Shown here one piece after another: positions 16,756 through 25,687 of a DNA stretch of 49,551 nt. The notes beneath the pieces are model-generated. The model saw only the letters and a list, made by a program, of their open reading frames with translations. It did no database searches and was not told where the DNA came from. A program made the position numbers and the translations under genes. Source of the DNA: Chloroflexi bacterium GWB2_54_36 (GTDB lineage Bacteria; Chloroflexota; Anaerolineae; Anaerolineales; Anaerolineaceae); assembly GCA_001796355.1 (NCBI GenBank), contig MGMG01000002.1, positions 1 to 49,551 of the forward strand. Direction: 5' to 3'. Every line of letters begins with the position of its first letter. The first letter of the stretch is position 1.

Positions 16756-17838
16756 CTAACAAATCCTCGGCAGCATTTCGCCGCTGAGCATGTCCAAAAT
16801 ACGGGTACCGCCGATCAGGGTGCGCATCAACACCCGTTTGGCAGGCGCTTCTTGAACTACGCCGATGCGAACGGCTTCAGCGCCGTATTTATGATTGCGC
16901 ATAGCCAGCAAGGCCGCATCCGCTTCGCCTTCCGGCGCGATCACGATCACTTTTCCCTCATTGGCTACGTAAAGCGGGTCAAAACCGAGCATTTCGCAGG
17001 CTGCCCGAACCGGCGGATGCACCAGGATTTTGGCTTCGTCCAACACAATCGCGACCTGGCTCTGCTCGGCGATTTCATTGAGTGTGGTTGCCAGACCGCC
17101 GCGGGTTGGGTCGCGCAGCACGTGGGTGTGGGGAGCGGCTTCCAGCACAGCCTGGATCAGCCCGTTGAGCGGGGCGACATCCGAGCGCACGTCAGCCTCG
17201 AAGCCCAATTCGCCGCGCGCTGAGAGTACCGCGATGCCGTGGTCGCCCATTGCACCGGAGATCAACACCACGTCGCCTGATCGCGCCTGCTCTCCGCCAA
17301 TTTGCCGGCTGTCGGGAATCCAACCGATGCCAGCAGTATTGATAAATAACTGATCGGCTTTGCCGCGTTCCACCACCTTGGTATCCCCGGCCACGATCTG
17401 TACCCCAGCCTCTGCCGCAGACGCCTGCATGGATGCCAGCACCTGTTGCAGCACCTCGACTTGCAGGCCCTCCTCAAGTATGAAGCCCGCTGTCAGATAG
17501 AGCGGAACGCCGCCCGACATGGAAATATCGTTGACCGTGCCACAGACTGCCAGCCGGCCAATATCGCCGCCCGGGAAAAACAACGGCGTGACGATGTGTG
17601 AATCGGTCGAGACTGCCAGCCGGCCGCCAGACTCGCCGCTGCCGTTGGCTGCCACCCGCGCGAAGTCATTGCCGGCTGCCAGCGCCGGACTGGAAAGGAA
17701 CGGCTTGAAGGTCTTTTCGATCAGGTCGCGCGTCATGCGCCCGCCTGAACCGTGACCCATGACAATCTGTTCACTGTGGCGCAGCGGCAGCGCGCAGACC
17801 GGCCCTTCCAGGGGAGGGATCTTTTCTTCAGGCTTCAT
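16756..17838 (-). CDS. hypE: Hydrogenase maturation protein HypE
   Basis: Dehydrates the carbamoyl group received from HypF to a thiocyanate on its C-terminal cysteine, the source of the CN ligands of the [NiFe] site. The 360-aa protein has the ATP-binding MGHGSGGRMTRDLI motif near 27-40, the GDTKVVERGKAD loop around 150-161, DPTRGGLATTLNEIA near 245-259, and ends in LPRIC, the invariant terminal cysteine. Last gene of the minus-strand maturation operon, 21 bases after hypD. Intact in all visible motifs. Confidence 0.96.
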   Translation of the reverse strand: MKPEEKIPPLEGPVCALPLRHSEQIVMGHGSGGRMTRDLIEKTFKPFLSSPALAAGNDFARVAANGSGESGGRLAVSTDSHIVTPLFFPGGDIGRLAVCGTVNDISMSGGVPLYLTAGFILEEGLQVEVLQQVLASMQASAAEAGVQIVAGDTKVVERGKADQLFINTAGIGWIPDSRQIGGEQARSGDVVLISGAMGDHGIAVLSARGELGFEADVRSDVAPLNGLIQAVLEAAPHTHVLRDPTRGGLATTLNEIAEQSQVAIVLDEAKILVHPPVRAACEMLGFDPLYVANEGKVIVIAPEGEADAALLAMRNHKYGAEAVRIGVVQEAPAKRVLMRTLIGGTRILDMLSGEMLPRIC

Positions 17839-17859
17839 TGGCTGTGTTTTCCTGTAAAA

Positions 17860-18963
17860 TCAAAGGTTTTCAACCCGGGCATAGCGGTAGTAAGCCGAGC
17901 AGGCCCCTTCCGCTGACACCATGGGAGCGCCAAGCGGGTTGGAGGGGGTACACTGCTGGCCAAAGGCCGGGCATTGGTGCGGTTTCTTTAACCCTTGCAA
18001 GATTTCACCGGCGATACAGACCGGTGACTCGGCAGTATGGATATCTTCTACGGAGAAGCGTTTTTCAGCATCAAATTCAGCCAGTTCCGGCAGCAGCCCC
18101 CAGCCGCTCATGGGTATGGTGCCAATGCCGCGCCAGTTGCGGTCTACCGGCTGAAAAGTTCGTTGAATAATTGACTGGGCGGCTCTGTTGCCCTCCGCCG
18201 TTACCGCGCGCTGGTAGGCATTTTGAACTTCCACTTCGCCCTTTTCGAGCATACGCACCACCTGTAAGATGCCCTGCACCAGGTCAAGCGGTTCAAAGCC
18301 GGTGACGGCCATCGGCACGCGGTATTGATCGGCCAGCGGCAGGTAATCCTGGTAACCCATCACCGTACACACGTGACCTGCCAGCAGGAATCCCTGCACC
18401 CGGTTGGCCGGTGACCCCAGAATGGCGTGCATGGCAGGCGGTACGCACACCTGCGAGACCAGCACCGAATAATTCTTTAGTCCTAATTGCCTGGCCTGCA
18501 GCACGCTCATCGCGTTGGGCGGAGCGGTGGTCTCGAAGCCGATGGCAAAAAAGACCACCTGTTTATCGGGGTTTTGTTGCGCCAGTTTGACTGCGTCCAG
18601 CGCGGAATAGACCACGCGCACATCCCCCCCGGCAGCGCGGATGCTGAAAAGATCGCGGTGCGAACCCGGCACGCGCAGCATATCACCGTACGAGCAGAAA
18701 ATAACATCCGGCCTGGCGGCAATTGCCAGCGCTTTGTCGATCAATTCCAGCGAGGTCACGCAAACCGGGCATCCAGGGCCGTGAACCAGTTCGATTTCCG
18801 GCGGCAGCAGTTGATCCAGGCCGTAATGCATGATGGCGTGGGTCTGACCACCGCAGATCTCCATAATCACCCACGGTTTGGTAACCGTGCGGCGGATTTC
18901 TTTCAGCACCCCCTGGATGATTTCATTGTCGCGGAAGGCGATTGAAAACTGGTTGACGTCCAT
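17860..18963 (-). CDS. hypD: Hydrogenase maturation protein HypD
   Basis: Iron-sulfur protein that, with HypC and HypE, assembles the Fe(CN)2CO group. The 367-aa protein shows the conserved cysteine segments [15 protein letters not shown] and [10 protein letters not shown], the middle [10 protein letters not shown], and the C-terminal cysteine-rich end with [29 protein letters not shown]. The ATG at 18963, four bases after hypC, is preferred to one 54 bases upstream inside hypC because the family normally starts this close to FRDNEI. Order hypC-hypD-hypE is standard. Confidence 0.95.
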   Translation of the reverse strand: MDVNQFSIAFRDNEIIQGVLKEIRRTVTKPWVIMEICGGQTHAIMHYGLDQLLPPEIELVHGPGCPVCVTSLELIDKALAIAARPDVIFCSYGDMLRVPGSHRDLFSIRAAGGDVRVVYSALDAVKLAQQNPDKQVVFFAIGFETTAPPNAMSVLQARQLGLKNYSVLVSQVCVPPAMHAILGSPANRVQGFLLAGHVCTVMGYQDYLPLADQYRVPMAVTGFEPLDLVQGILQVVRMLEKGEVEVQNAYQRAVTAEGNRAAQSIIQRTFQPVDRNWRGIGTIPMSGWGLLPELAEFDAEKRFSVEDIHTAESPVCIAGEILQGLKKPHQCPAFGQQCTPSNPLGAPMVSAEGACSAYYRYARVENL

Positions 18964-18967
18964 CTGC

Positions 18968-19246
18968 CTAATCCTTGTTGGAAGAAGTGAACATGACGCT
19001 TTCGGGATCGAGTTCACCCGCTAGCTGCCCTAATTCCTCCAGCAAGCGCAGGGTTTCCAGCGCATCTTCTTCACTCAGAATGTTGAGGGCAAAGCCGGCG
19101 TGAATAATGGCATATTCGCCAACAAGGGCATCCGGAGCGGCTTCCATACAGGCTTCCCGCAGCACGCCGCCAAAATCGATTTTGGCCATTTTTAATCCGC
19201 CCTGCTCGTACAACTCGACAATTTTTCCTGGTATTCCGAGGCACAT
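18968..19246 (-). CDS. hypC: Hydrogenase maturation chaperone HypC
   Basis: Small chaperone that shuttles the iron centre between HypD and the large subunit. 92 aa, starting [12 protein letters not shown], so cysteine 2 becomes the N-terminal residue after methionine removal, as the family needs. The later [15 protein letters not shown] segment is also typical. The start at 19246 has an excellent GGAGGAA site six bases upstream; an in-frame ATG eight codons earlier would bury the cysteine and is rejected. Gap to hypF is 26 bases. Confidence 0.95.
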   Translation of the reverse strand: MCLGIPGKIVELYEQGGLKMAKIDFGGVLREACMEAAPDALVGEYAIIHAGFALNILSEEDALETLRLLEELGQLAGELDPESVMFTSSNKD

Positions 19247-19272
19247 AGTTCCTCCACTCTCGATAAGCAACG

Positions 19273-21555
19273 CTAAAGGATTTGACTGCCGGCAACCACA
19301 GCCTGACCCAGCGCGATGCAGCCGTCATTGGCAGGCACGCGCTGGTGGATGAGTACGGTGAAGCCGTCCGCTTCAAGCAGATTTTGGGTTTTTTCCAGTA
19401 ACAACATATTTTGCCAGACTCCGCCGCTTAAGGCAACAATCTTTGATGCGCTGTTTTGCGATAACTGTTGACACACTTCAACCGTCAATCGGGCAACGCT
19501 GTTGTGGAAGCGTGCAGCCAGAACCGGTTGAGCAGTCCCGGCGCGCCAATCGCGCAGCAGCATGTGCCACAGCGGAGCCGGATCGATGATACCGTCCTGA
19601 ATGCTGAACGGATAGGCTCCAATCTCTGACGGGTCGGCCAGCTGCTCGAGCTCGATGGCAGCCTGACCTTCGTAGGTGGCAGTCTGTCGGACGCCAATCA
19701 GCGCCGCTGCAGCATCGAACAGCCGCCCCATGCTGGAGGTCGGCGGCGCGTTAAGGCTGCGGGTCAACTGGGCGTGCAACACGCTGCGCTCTTCCCCACA
19801 AAGCGCCTCTACCGCCGGGATATCCGGCTCCCATTCGATGCCTGCTGACCACAGGTGAGCTAAGGCCATGCGCGCGACTTTGCGCACCGCCTGGTCGCCG
19901 CCAGGCAGCGGCACAACCTTGAGGTGAGCCGCCCGTTGGTAACTCTTATACCCGCCGACTAAAAACTCAGAACCCCAGATGCCGCCGTCAGTGCCGTAGC
20001 CGGTACCGTCAAAACATGCCCCGATCACCGGTTCATCGCCCTGCCAGCCGTTATCTGCCAGGCAGGCTGCCAGGTGCGCGTGGTGATGCTGAACCTGAAA
20101 AAGCGGCAGGTTTTCCGCGCTGGCGCGGGTCTGGGCGTAGCGGGTCGCCAGGTAATCCGGGTGCAGGTCAGCGGCAAGGACCTGCGGTTGGATGCGAAAC
20201 AGGCGTTCGTAATGCCGGATGCCTTCTTCGAAGGAGCGCAGTGTCTCGTAGTTTTCCATGTCGCCGATGTAATGGGAGAGGAAAGCGTAGCGCTGACGGG
20301 TCAGGCAGAAGATGTTTTTGAGTTCCGCGCCGGCTGCCAGCAGCGGCGGGTTTTCCCGCGCAAGTATCAGCGGGTCGGGGGCGTAACCGCGCGAGCGTCG
20401 GATGAAATAGGACTTATTCCGGTGGGTGCGAACGACTGAGTCGTCCACCCGCATGTGAATGCCTCGGTCATGCTGCAGGAAGGCATCTGCCAGCCCGGTC
20501 AGACGTTCGTGGGCTTCACCATCCCGGTAGGCGATGGGTTCTTCACTGAGATTCCCGCTGGTCATCACCAGCGCAGTCGGGAAGCCTGCTTCCGGTTCGA
20601 GCAGCAGCAGGTGCTGCGGGGTGTAGGGCAGCATAAAGCCGAGCATCTTCTGCATCGGGGCGGCCGAAGGAGCAATGGTGGATTCAGGTTTGCGTTCCAG
20701 CAGGACAATCGGGTGCTGCAGCGAGGTGAGCAGGCCGCGTTCCGCCGGGGTCACCTGACAATGCCGTTCGATTTGCTCAAGGCTGAAGGCCATCAACGCG
20801 AAAGGCTTGTCGGAGCGCTTCTTACGCCGGCGCAATTCATTCACTGCGTCTGCATTGGTTGCATCACAGGCCAGGTGGTAGCCGCCAAGTCCCTTGACTG
20901 CCAGAATCTTGCCATTTTTTAGCCACTCTCGGGCGCGCTGCAGCGCATCTTCGCGTTCGGCCAAGTGCTTGCTGTCGACCTCGAACCAGAGTTGCGGCCC
21001 GCAAGTCGGACAGGCTATCGGTTGGGCATGGAAGCGACGGTCGAGCGGATCGTGGTACTCTGCCTGGCATACTGGGCACATCTGAAAATCCGCCATGGTA
21101 GTAAACGGACGGTCGTAGGGGATGTCGCGAATGATGCTGAAGCGCGGGCCGCAGTTGGTGCAGTTGATGAACGGATAACGGTAGCGGCGATTGGCCGGAT
21201 CGAACAGCTCGCGCTGGCAATCCGGGCAGATGGTCGTGTCCGGCGAGACCGGGATAAATTCGTTCGGGTCAGGCTGGCTCTCCAGAATATCAAATTGTGT
21301 ATAGTGGTCTGGCTGGATGGCCTCAGAAACAAGCGAATCAATGCGCGCCAGCAGCGGCGGTCGCTGCTGCAATTCGGTCAGAAAGGCATTCAAGCCGTCT
21401 GATCGGCCGTTGACTTCGATCTCGACCCCGCTGGAAGTATTGCGTACCCAACCGGTCAACTGGTTGCGGATGGCAAGACCGTACACAAAGGGCCGGAAAC
21501 CGACCCCCTGGACGATCCCGCGCACCCGAACCCTAAGCCCGGCCTGGTCAGTCAT
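19273..21555 (-). CDS. hypF: Carbamoyltransferase HypF
   Basis: Turns carbamoyl phosphate and ATP into carbamoyl-AMP and transfers the carbamoyl group to HypE, the first step to the cyanide ligands. 760 aa with all domains in order: acylphosphatase (RVRGIVQGVGFRPF, about 10-23), two zinc fingers (CPDCQRE, CTNCGPR, CPVCQAEY, CPTCGP, roughly 108-185), YrdC-like domain (GLGGYHLACDATN) and the Kae1-like carbamoyltransferase with HHHAHLAA near 480. The start ATG at 21555 overlaps the hypB stop as TAATG; the ORF extends 13 codons further up but that start is inside hypB. Cytosolic. Confidence 0.95.
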   Translation of the reverse strand: MTDQAGLRVRVRGIVQGVGFRPFVYGLAIRNQLTGWVRNTSSGVEIEVNGRSDGLNAFLTELQQRPPLLARIDSLVSEAIQPDHYTQFDILESQPDPNEFIPVSPDTTICPDCQRELFDPANRRYRYPFINCTNCGPRFSIIRDIPYDRPFTTMADFQMCPVCQAEYHDPLDRRFHAQPIACPTCGPQLWFEVDSKHLAEREDALQRAREWLKNGKILAVKGLGGYHLACDATNADAVNELRRRKKRSDKPFALMAFSLEQIERHCQVTPAERGLLTSLQHPIVLLERKPESTIAPSAAPMQKMLGFMLPYTPQHLLLLEPEAGFPTALVMTSGNLSEEPIAYRDGEAHERLTGLADAFLQHDRGIHMRVDDSVVRTHRNKSYFIRRSRGYAPDPLILARENPPLLAAGAELKNIFCLTRQRYAFLSHYIGDMENYETLRSFEEGIRHYERLFRIQPQVLAADLHPDYLATRYAQTRASAENLPLFQVQHHHAHLAACLADNGWQGDEPVIGACFDGTGYGTDGGIWGSEFLVGGYKSYQRAAHLKVVPLPGGDQAVRKVARMALAHLWSAGIEWEPDIPAVEALCGEERSVLHAQLTRSLNAPPTSSMGRLFDAAAALIGVRQTATYEGQAAIELEQLADPSEIGAYPFSIQDGIIDPAPLWHMLLRDWRAGTAQPVLAARFHNSVARLTVEVCQQLSQNSASKIVALSGGVWQNMLLLEKTQNLLEADGFTVLIHQRVPANDGCIALGQAVVAGSQIL

Positions 21556-22226
21556 TACACCTGCTTTGCAGCAGCCAGCCTGCCACGCAGCCAATCGGCC
21601 CAGGCATCGATGCCTTCACCGGTTTTGCAGGAGACTGCAAAAGTCGTCAGACCCGGGTTGAGCATTTCTACGCCCTGCCGGAAGTATTCCATGCGGAAGT
21701 CGATGTAGGGCAGCAGGTCGGTCTTGTTGATGACCAGCACGTCCAGCCCGCGGTAGATGTTCGGATATTTGTAGGGTTTGTCATCCCCTTCGGGGATGGA
21801 GGCAACCAGCAGATTGATGTGAGTACCCAGGTCAAAGGCTGCCGGGCAGATCAAATTGCCGACGTTTTCCACGATCAGCAGGTCGATTTCTAGCAGCGGC
21901 AACTGCTGCAGCCCGGCTTTGAGCATGACTGCGTCCAGGTGGCATTCGCCGCCGGTGTTGATCTGCACCGCAGGCATGCCTACCGCGTTGATCTTGTCGG
22001 CATCGATGGTCACCGGGGCTGTATCGCCTTCGACCACGCCAATATTGACCTCCGGTCGCAGCGCTTGGATGGTCTTGAGGATGAAGGAGGTTTTACCGGC
22101 GCCTGGAGAAGCCATGAGGTTAATGGAAAACGCGCCGGCTTGATCCAACACCTGGCGGTTGAGTTGAGCGACCTGATCGTTGGCATTAAGTATATTTTCG
22201 ACAACCTGTACCCGGTTTACCGTCAT
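21555..22226 (-). CDS. hypB: Hydrogenase nickel incorporation GTPase HypB
   Basis: SIMIBI-class GTPase that works with HypA to insert nickel. 223 aa. Walker A is MASPGAGKTS near 38-47; the switch region VEGDTAPVTIDADK, the metal-site INTGGECHLDA (cysteine and histidine) and the base-recognition VINKTDLLPY are all present. It lacks both the N-terminal CxxCGC nickel motif and a histidine-rich stretch, so it is the minimal form without nickel storage. Starts nine bases after hypA and overlaps hypF. Confidence 0.95.
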   Translation of the reverse strand: MTVNRVQVVENILNANDQVAQLNRQVLDQAGAFSINLMASPGAGKTSFILKTIQALRPEVNIGVVEGDTAPVTIDADKINAVGMPAVQINTGGECHLDAVMLKAGLQQLPLLEIDLLIVENVGNLICPAAFDLGTHINLLVASIPEGDDKPYKYPNIYRGLDVLVINKTDLLPYIDFRMEYFRQGVEMLNPGLTTFAVSCKTGEGIDAWADWLRGRLAAAKQV

Positions 22227-22235
22227 GAGCTGCTC

Positions 22236-22583
22236 CTATACCTTTTCTACCTCAATGGATTCCATAAAAAATTCGTCACCGGCTGCCACCGTCAATCGAT
22301 AACTGCCGCAAGCCGGGCAGGGCTCCAGTTGGCTGGCCAATTCAAACTCGCCCTGGCAATCCTGGCAGCGCATGCGCGCTTGAATGCGTTTGAAATGCAA
22401 TTGCGCTCCCTGGCAGATTGTATTTTCGGCCATGCTGTCCCAATAGAACTGAACCGAATCGTCAACAATACTGGAGAGCTGACCGATCACCAGGTAAATA
22501 TCCGTCACCCGGGCTGCCTCTGCTTGCTGTGCATGCCGGGTCGCAATTTCCAAAATGGATTCCGTCACCGCTAATTCATGCAT
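22236..22583 (-). CDS. hypA: Hydrogenase nickel chaperone HypA
   Basis: Nickel metallochaperone that delivers Ni to the hydrogenase large subunit together with HypB. The 115-aa protein starts MHE, the nickel-binding N terminus, and has the structural zinc site C73-x2-C76 and C89-x2-C92 (MRCQDC, PCPACG). Gap of 44 bases from the preceding cyclic-nucleotide-binding gene and nine to hypB, within one minus-strand operon. Confidence 0.94.
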   Translation of the reverse strand: MHELAVTESILEIATRHAQQAEAARVTDIYLVIGQLSSIVDDSVQFYWDSMAENTICQGAQLHFKRIQARMRCQDCQGEFELASQLEPCPACGSYRLTVAAGDEFFMESIEVEKV

Positions 22584-22627
22584 GGCCGATTTACCAATAA
22601 TAATCGTGTTTCTGGAAAACGCGCTGG

Positions 22628-23131
22628 TTACAAGGTTGGATTCCCGCTGTGTTCACCTGAAAGTTGGAGGATCAGATCCAATAACTGTAATTTGGTGGTT
22701 AACATATTCGTCGCAACCACATTCGCCAGACGCCGCATGATCACAAAGCCAACGTGATTGTCCTCTTCGCAGAGTCCGGCCAGGTCATCCCCGTTAATCA
22801 CCAGAAGGCGTGAATCCTTTAACGCGGTTGTGGTTGCCACCCTTTGGCGGATGACCGGAACCATTTTCGACCAACCGATGATGTCCAGCGCCTCAGCCTG
22901 ATAAATGCGTACTGGCTCATGACCAGGGACGGCCGAATCCACCGCAATCTGGCCGTCCAGGATGATATACATGTTGTCGGCCCGGTCGCCCTCGCAAAAA
23001 ATAACCTCGCCAGCCGATACTTCCATAATCGTGGAAATACTTGCCAGACGTTCCAATTGTTTGGAATTAAAATCCAAAAACCAGGGAATGCTTTTCAGGG
23101 TATCAATAAGGAGTGCGAGCGGCATCATCAT
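22628..23131 (-). CDS. Cyclic nucleotide-binding domain protein without HTH
   Basis: A 167-aa protein that is almost entirely a Crp/PKA-type cNMP-binding beta barrel: FLDFNSKQLERLASISTI leads in, VIFCEGDRADNMYIILDGQIAV is the first barrel half, and EALDIIGWSKMVPV with ATTTALKDSRLLVINGDDL the second. The phosphate-binding cassette position reads DIIGW..., unlike the RxA core of true cAMP binders, so the ligand is uncertain. After the C helix the protein stops; there is no helix-turn-helix, so it cannot bind DNA like Crp. Position between the maturation protease and hypA suggests a sensory or allosteric role in hydrogenase biogenesis; that is inference. Confidence 0.8.
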   Translation of the reverse strand: MMMPLALLIDTLKSIPWFLDFNSKQLERLASISTIMEVSAGEVIFCEGDRADNMYIILDGQIAVDSAVPGHEPVRIYQAEALDIIGWSKMVPVIRQRVATTTALKDSRLLVINGDDLAGLCEEDNHVGFVIMRRLANVVATNMLTTKLQLLDLILQLSGEHSGNPTL

Positions 23132-23222
23132 ATTTACAACTTTCTAAATTGTGTACCTTCTTTTGTAACATTACCGCCGGTCAAATTGAAGTGTCCTCCA
23201 TCAGTAAGGGCGCGGTCGATTG

Positions 23223-23729
23223 TCATAAATGTCTTGCGAATAAATCACCTGCCTGATCGATCTTTGAGATAATTACACGCACAGCTTGCCGGGCCAAGTC
23301 TTCCGTTTGCTTCGACAGGTTTTGCGCGAAGCCGAACTCATAGCCGCGAACCGAAATCAACGTAGCTTTGGGGGTTTTTCCATACAGTGAACCAGCCAGC
23401 GCTAGGCAACTTTGCGGGGTGAGGTGGTGGGTGAACGGCGACGTTTGAAAATTGGCGTTTAGCTCTTCGACGTGCAATAGATCCGCCACGCTGCCGGTAT
23501 GGGCGTCGATAAAGATAACTTCGTCAAACTCTGCAACCCATTCGGCGCTTTCGGGCGTCAACTGCAGCGCAAAAGTGGTCGTGATGGCCGGGGAAATGAC
23601 GCGGTTGGATTCCTCGGGAACAGCCGGAAGCATGACCTGATAATGTTCTGCCACCCCGCGCAGAATATGCCAGGCGACGCCGTCATCCTGGCGGTCGATG
23701 TTGCCGTACCCGAAGAGTAAAAGCTTCAT
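23223..23729 (-). CDS. [NiFe] hydrogenase maturation endopeptidase (M52)
   Basis: Cuts the C-terminal peptide from the hydrogenase large subunit once nickel is in place. The 168-aa protein has the family motif GYGNIDRQDDG at 7-17 with metal ligand D16, the second ligand D75 in FIDAHTG and the third from the HH pair at 101-102 (PFTHHLTPQ). It fits the HoxW/HndX-like branch acting on NAD-linked enzymes, consistent with the HoxH protein encoded 3 kb upstream. The ATG at 23729 is chosen; a GTG three codons earlier is possible. First gene of the maturation operon, with a 15-bp inverted repeat immediately ahead. Confidence 0.9.
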   Translation of the reverse strand: MKLLLFGYGNIDRQDDGVAWHILRGVAEHYQVMLPAVPEESNRVISPAITTTFALQLTPESAEWVAEFDEVIFIDAHTGSVADLLHVEELNANFQTSPFTHHLTPQSCLALAGSLYGKTPKATLISVRGYEFGFAQNLSKQTEDLARQAVRVIISKIDQAGDLFARHL

Positions 23730-23744
23730 TGCTGTCACACAAGT

Positions 23745-23795
23745 TTCGATCAGGTCTGGGTTAGTAGCAACAAGTTACATCCAGACCTGATCGAA
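23745..23795. promoter_or_regulatory. Perfect 15-bp inverted repeat ahead of the hyp operon
   Basis: TTCGATCAGGTCTGG (23745-23759) and its exact reverse complement CCAGACCTGATCGAA (23781-23795) flank 21 bases. It begins 15 bases upstream of the protease start. No T run follows on either strand, so a terminator is unlikely; it may be an operator or a 5'-leader hairpin. A TATACT on the minus strand at 23850-23855 is a possible -10, without a good -35. From 23796 to 24095 (300 bases) I see no gene. Confidence 0.6.
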
Positions 23796-24095
23796 CTCCA
23801 TCTAGAAGCCTGGCCAAAAAGGTAATCGATTTACGCGATTGGAAGTATACTCCGCATCAGCCCAAAATAGGAGTGGAAGATGCGGGGGAAAGTTTCTCGT
23901 CAACTAGAAGTGACATGGCCCCAACCGGAGCCCATTTTTTCTGTTGATCCCATCACCATTTATTCGGCCTTACTCCAGAACTTATCTCGGACGCTAACAC
24001 CACGGCTTATCAAAGCTGCAATCCCACAACACCCTGCTGGTCTCCTATTTGTACAATGGCGAAGTCTGAAAGGGCCACGAAAGAGGGCAGGGGGA

Positions 24096-25064
24096 TCACC
24101 CTCCAGCGATGCGTAGTAAGTCGGAGCAGTGCAGTCCGAGCCCAACTTGCATGATCCGATAACTGAGATCCCCATCCCTCCACTCCAGAACCCCTGCGTC
24201 CGACTTGGTTTGCCAGTTACCTTGTTCATCCGAGGCACCCTGCACGCACATCCCCTGTTTTCCATTTACTGTGACTATTTGTCTGGCTGTATTGGGATAG
24301 TTGGAGTTTTCCAGCAACCCCTGAATTGTCTCAGCAATGATTTCGCCTTTGCTTTCACCAGGAAAACGATAAACGAGGCGAATTGATTGTGGAAGACCTG
24401 TTATGTCTGGAGCCTGTTGAATCATTCCGCTTGGCAACCAGACGGGTTGAAAAGGCTCAAAAGCAATCTTCACGAGGAGAGTTACAAACTGAAGGCTAGC
24501 CTCTTTCACTTTTGCTGTAACTTCCCAACATCCTTCACTAGGGAAAACCAATCGGCTTGGGTGAAATCCAGTTTCATCGTACCCATCCGGCTTACCCCTC
24601 AGGATTACTTCTGGCATCGTTAGCGCCGGTGCATCCAGTCGTCGTCCTGTGATAACAATCTCACCTGGGATCGTCCGGTACCAAAGCCATTTCATCTCCA
24701 AAGATCCATTGAGGTTTATTTGCCCAGGCCCGCCCGGGTAAAAAAGGACAACACCACCTGGCCAAGGTACGGTGAACAGATTACCTTCGGTATTTCCAAG
24801 TCCTCCTTCGGCAGAAATATAGTGCTCATCTGGTGATTTGATGAGATTAGGGCGACTTGTCGGACAAGAGTTAATTGATTGAGATTGTGTTGGCATAGCG
24901 GGTGTTGTGTTCATAGGTAATGCAGAAGCTGAGATTGGGGTATCAGTCAGCACCAGTCCATCTGGAGTCCTTGGCATAACCCTATTTTTAGCGACGCTCT
25001 GACACCCTGCTAAAATTACGAGTAACGGTGACAGTACGAATACCAGTACTAACGAACTCCTCAT
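24096..25064 (-). CDS. Unknown secreted lipoprotein
   Basis: Family not recognised. The 322-aa protein starts with a clear type II signal peptide: MRSSLVLVFVLSPLLVILAGC, lipobox LAGC with the acylated cysteine at 21. A threonine/serine/proline-rich linker follows (about 22-70). The rest looks like a beta-rich domain: VLFYPGGPGQINLNGSLEMK, an IVITGRRLDAPALTMP strand pair and FPSEGCWEVTAKV, a motif I have seen in lipoproteins of unknown function. GGAGGATAG sits right before the ATG. It lies between the hydrogenase structural and maturation operons, next to the Cys-rich Tat gene, and is visibly more A/T-rich than the flanking hyp and hox genes, so acquisition from elsewhere is plausible. Confidence 0.78.
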   Translation of the reverse strand: MRSSLVLVFVLSPLLVILAGCQSVAKNRVMPRTPDGLVLTDTPISASALPMNTTPAMPTQSQSINSCPTSRPNLIKSPDEHYISAEGGLGNTEGNLFTVPWPGGVVLFYPGGPGQINLNGSLEMKWLWYRTIPGEIVITGRRLDAPALTMPEVILRGKPDGYDETGFHPSRLVFPSEGCWEVTAKVKEASLQFVTLLVKIAFEPFQPVWLPSGMIQQAPDITGLPQSIRLVYRFPGESKGEIIAETIQGLLENSNYPNTARQIVTVNGKQGMCVQGASDEQGNWQTKSDAGVLEWRDGDLSYRIMQVGLGLHCSDLLRIAGG

Positions 25065-25223
25065 CTATCCTCCAGCCATTTCTTTCAAATGGAGTGTCAG
25101 ATGAATACCTTCTTCGACAATGTGACTGTGGAACATGGTAGATTTTGTAGAGGGGCCCGGGGGTGAGGATTTTACTGATGGCGAAATTTGACATTATCGA
25201 AGGAGTTACAACTAACTTAACAA

Positions 25224-25570
25224 TTACGGCGCGGGCTGTGTTCCCCAGAGATAAGCATATGAGCGGGAGACACCAGCGCAAGATCCGTTACAGGTAGCAC
25301 CAGGATTATAACATTCACACACTTGTAATCACGGCTTTCAGGGGCGTAGTTACAAAACCAACACCACGCGTATGGACAGGATTGTGATGAGCAAGGTGAA
25401 GTAGGTGAATAGCACAAGTTGCAGCACTTGTAGCTTACGGTCGCAGAAACATTTTTAGGCATACCCAGTAATGCCGATAGAGCAGCGATAGTACCTACTC
25501 CTAATCCTTTTAAGAAGGTTCTACGTTCCATGTACTTACCTAGACTCTTGACCAACTTTTCTGTAGACAT
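25224..25570 (-). pseudogene. Cysteine-rich Tat-signal protein, frameshifted
   Basis: The ATG at 25570 follows AGGAGA by eight bases. The N terminus has a twin-arginine signal, ERRTFLKGLGVGTIAALSALLG, then a mature part packed with cysteines: YKCCNLCYSPTSPCSSQSC, then CWFCNY and SRDYKC. There the frame breaks at a CACACAC run (25316-25322). Removing one dinucleotide continues the pattern as ECYNPGATCNGSC and ends with SYAYLWGTQPAP and a stop at 25224. Uncorrected translation runs cysteine-poor to 25217. The two halves then show an internal repeat, YKC..CY.P...C...SC twice. Function unknown; a secreted disulfide- or metal-bearing small protein is the most that can be said. Mutation, phase variation or a sequencing error cannot be told apart here. 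Confidence 0.72.
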
Positions 25571-25687
25571 TTGCAATTCTCCTTTCTTGGTTAGATAGAG
25601 GAATGATTTTCAACCAGGAACTTTACATCATAGCAGACCTTGTTAATGCTTCCTAAGACACAAACCAGACAATGAGAACGACCGTAG

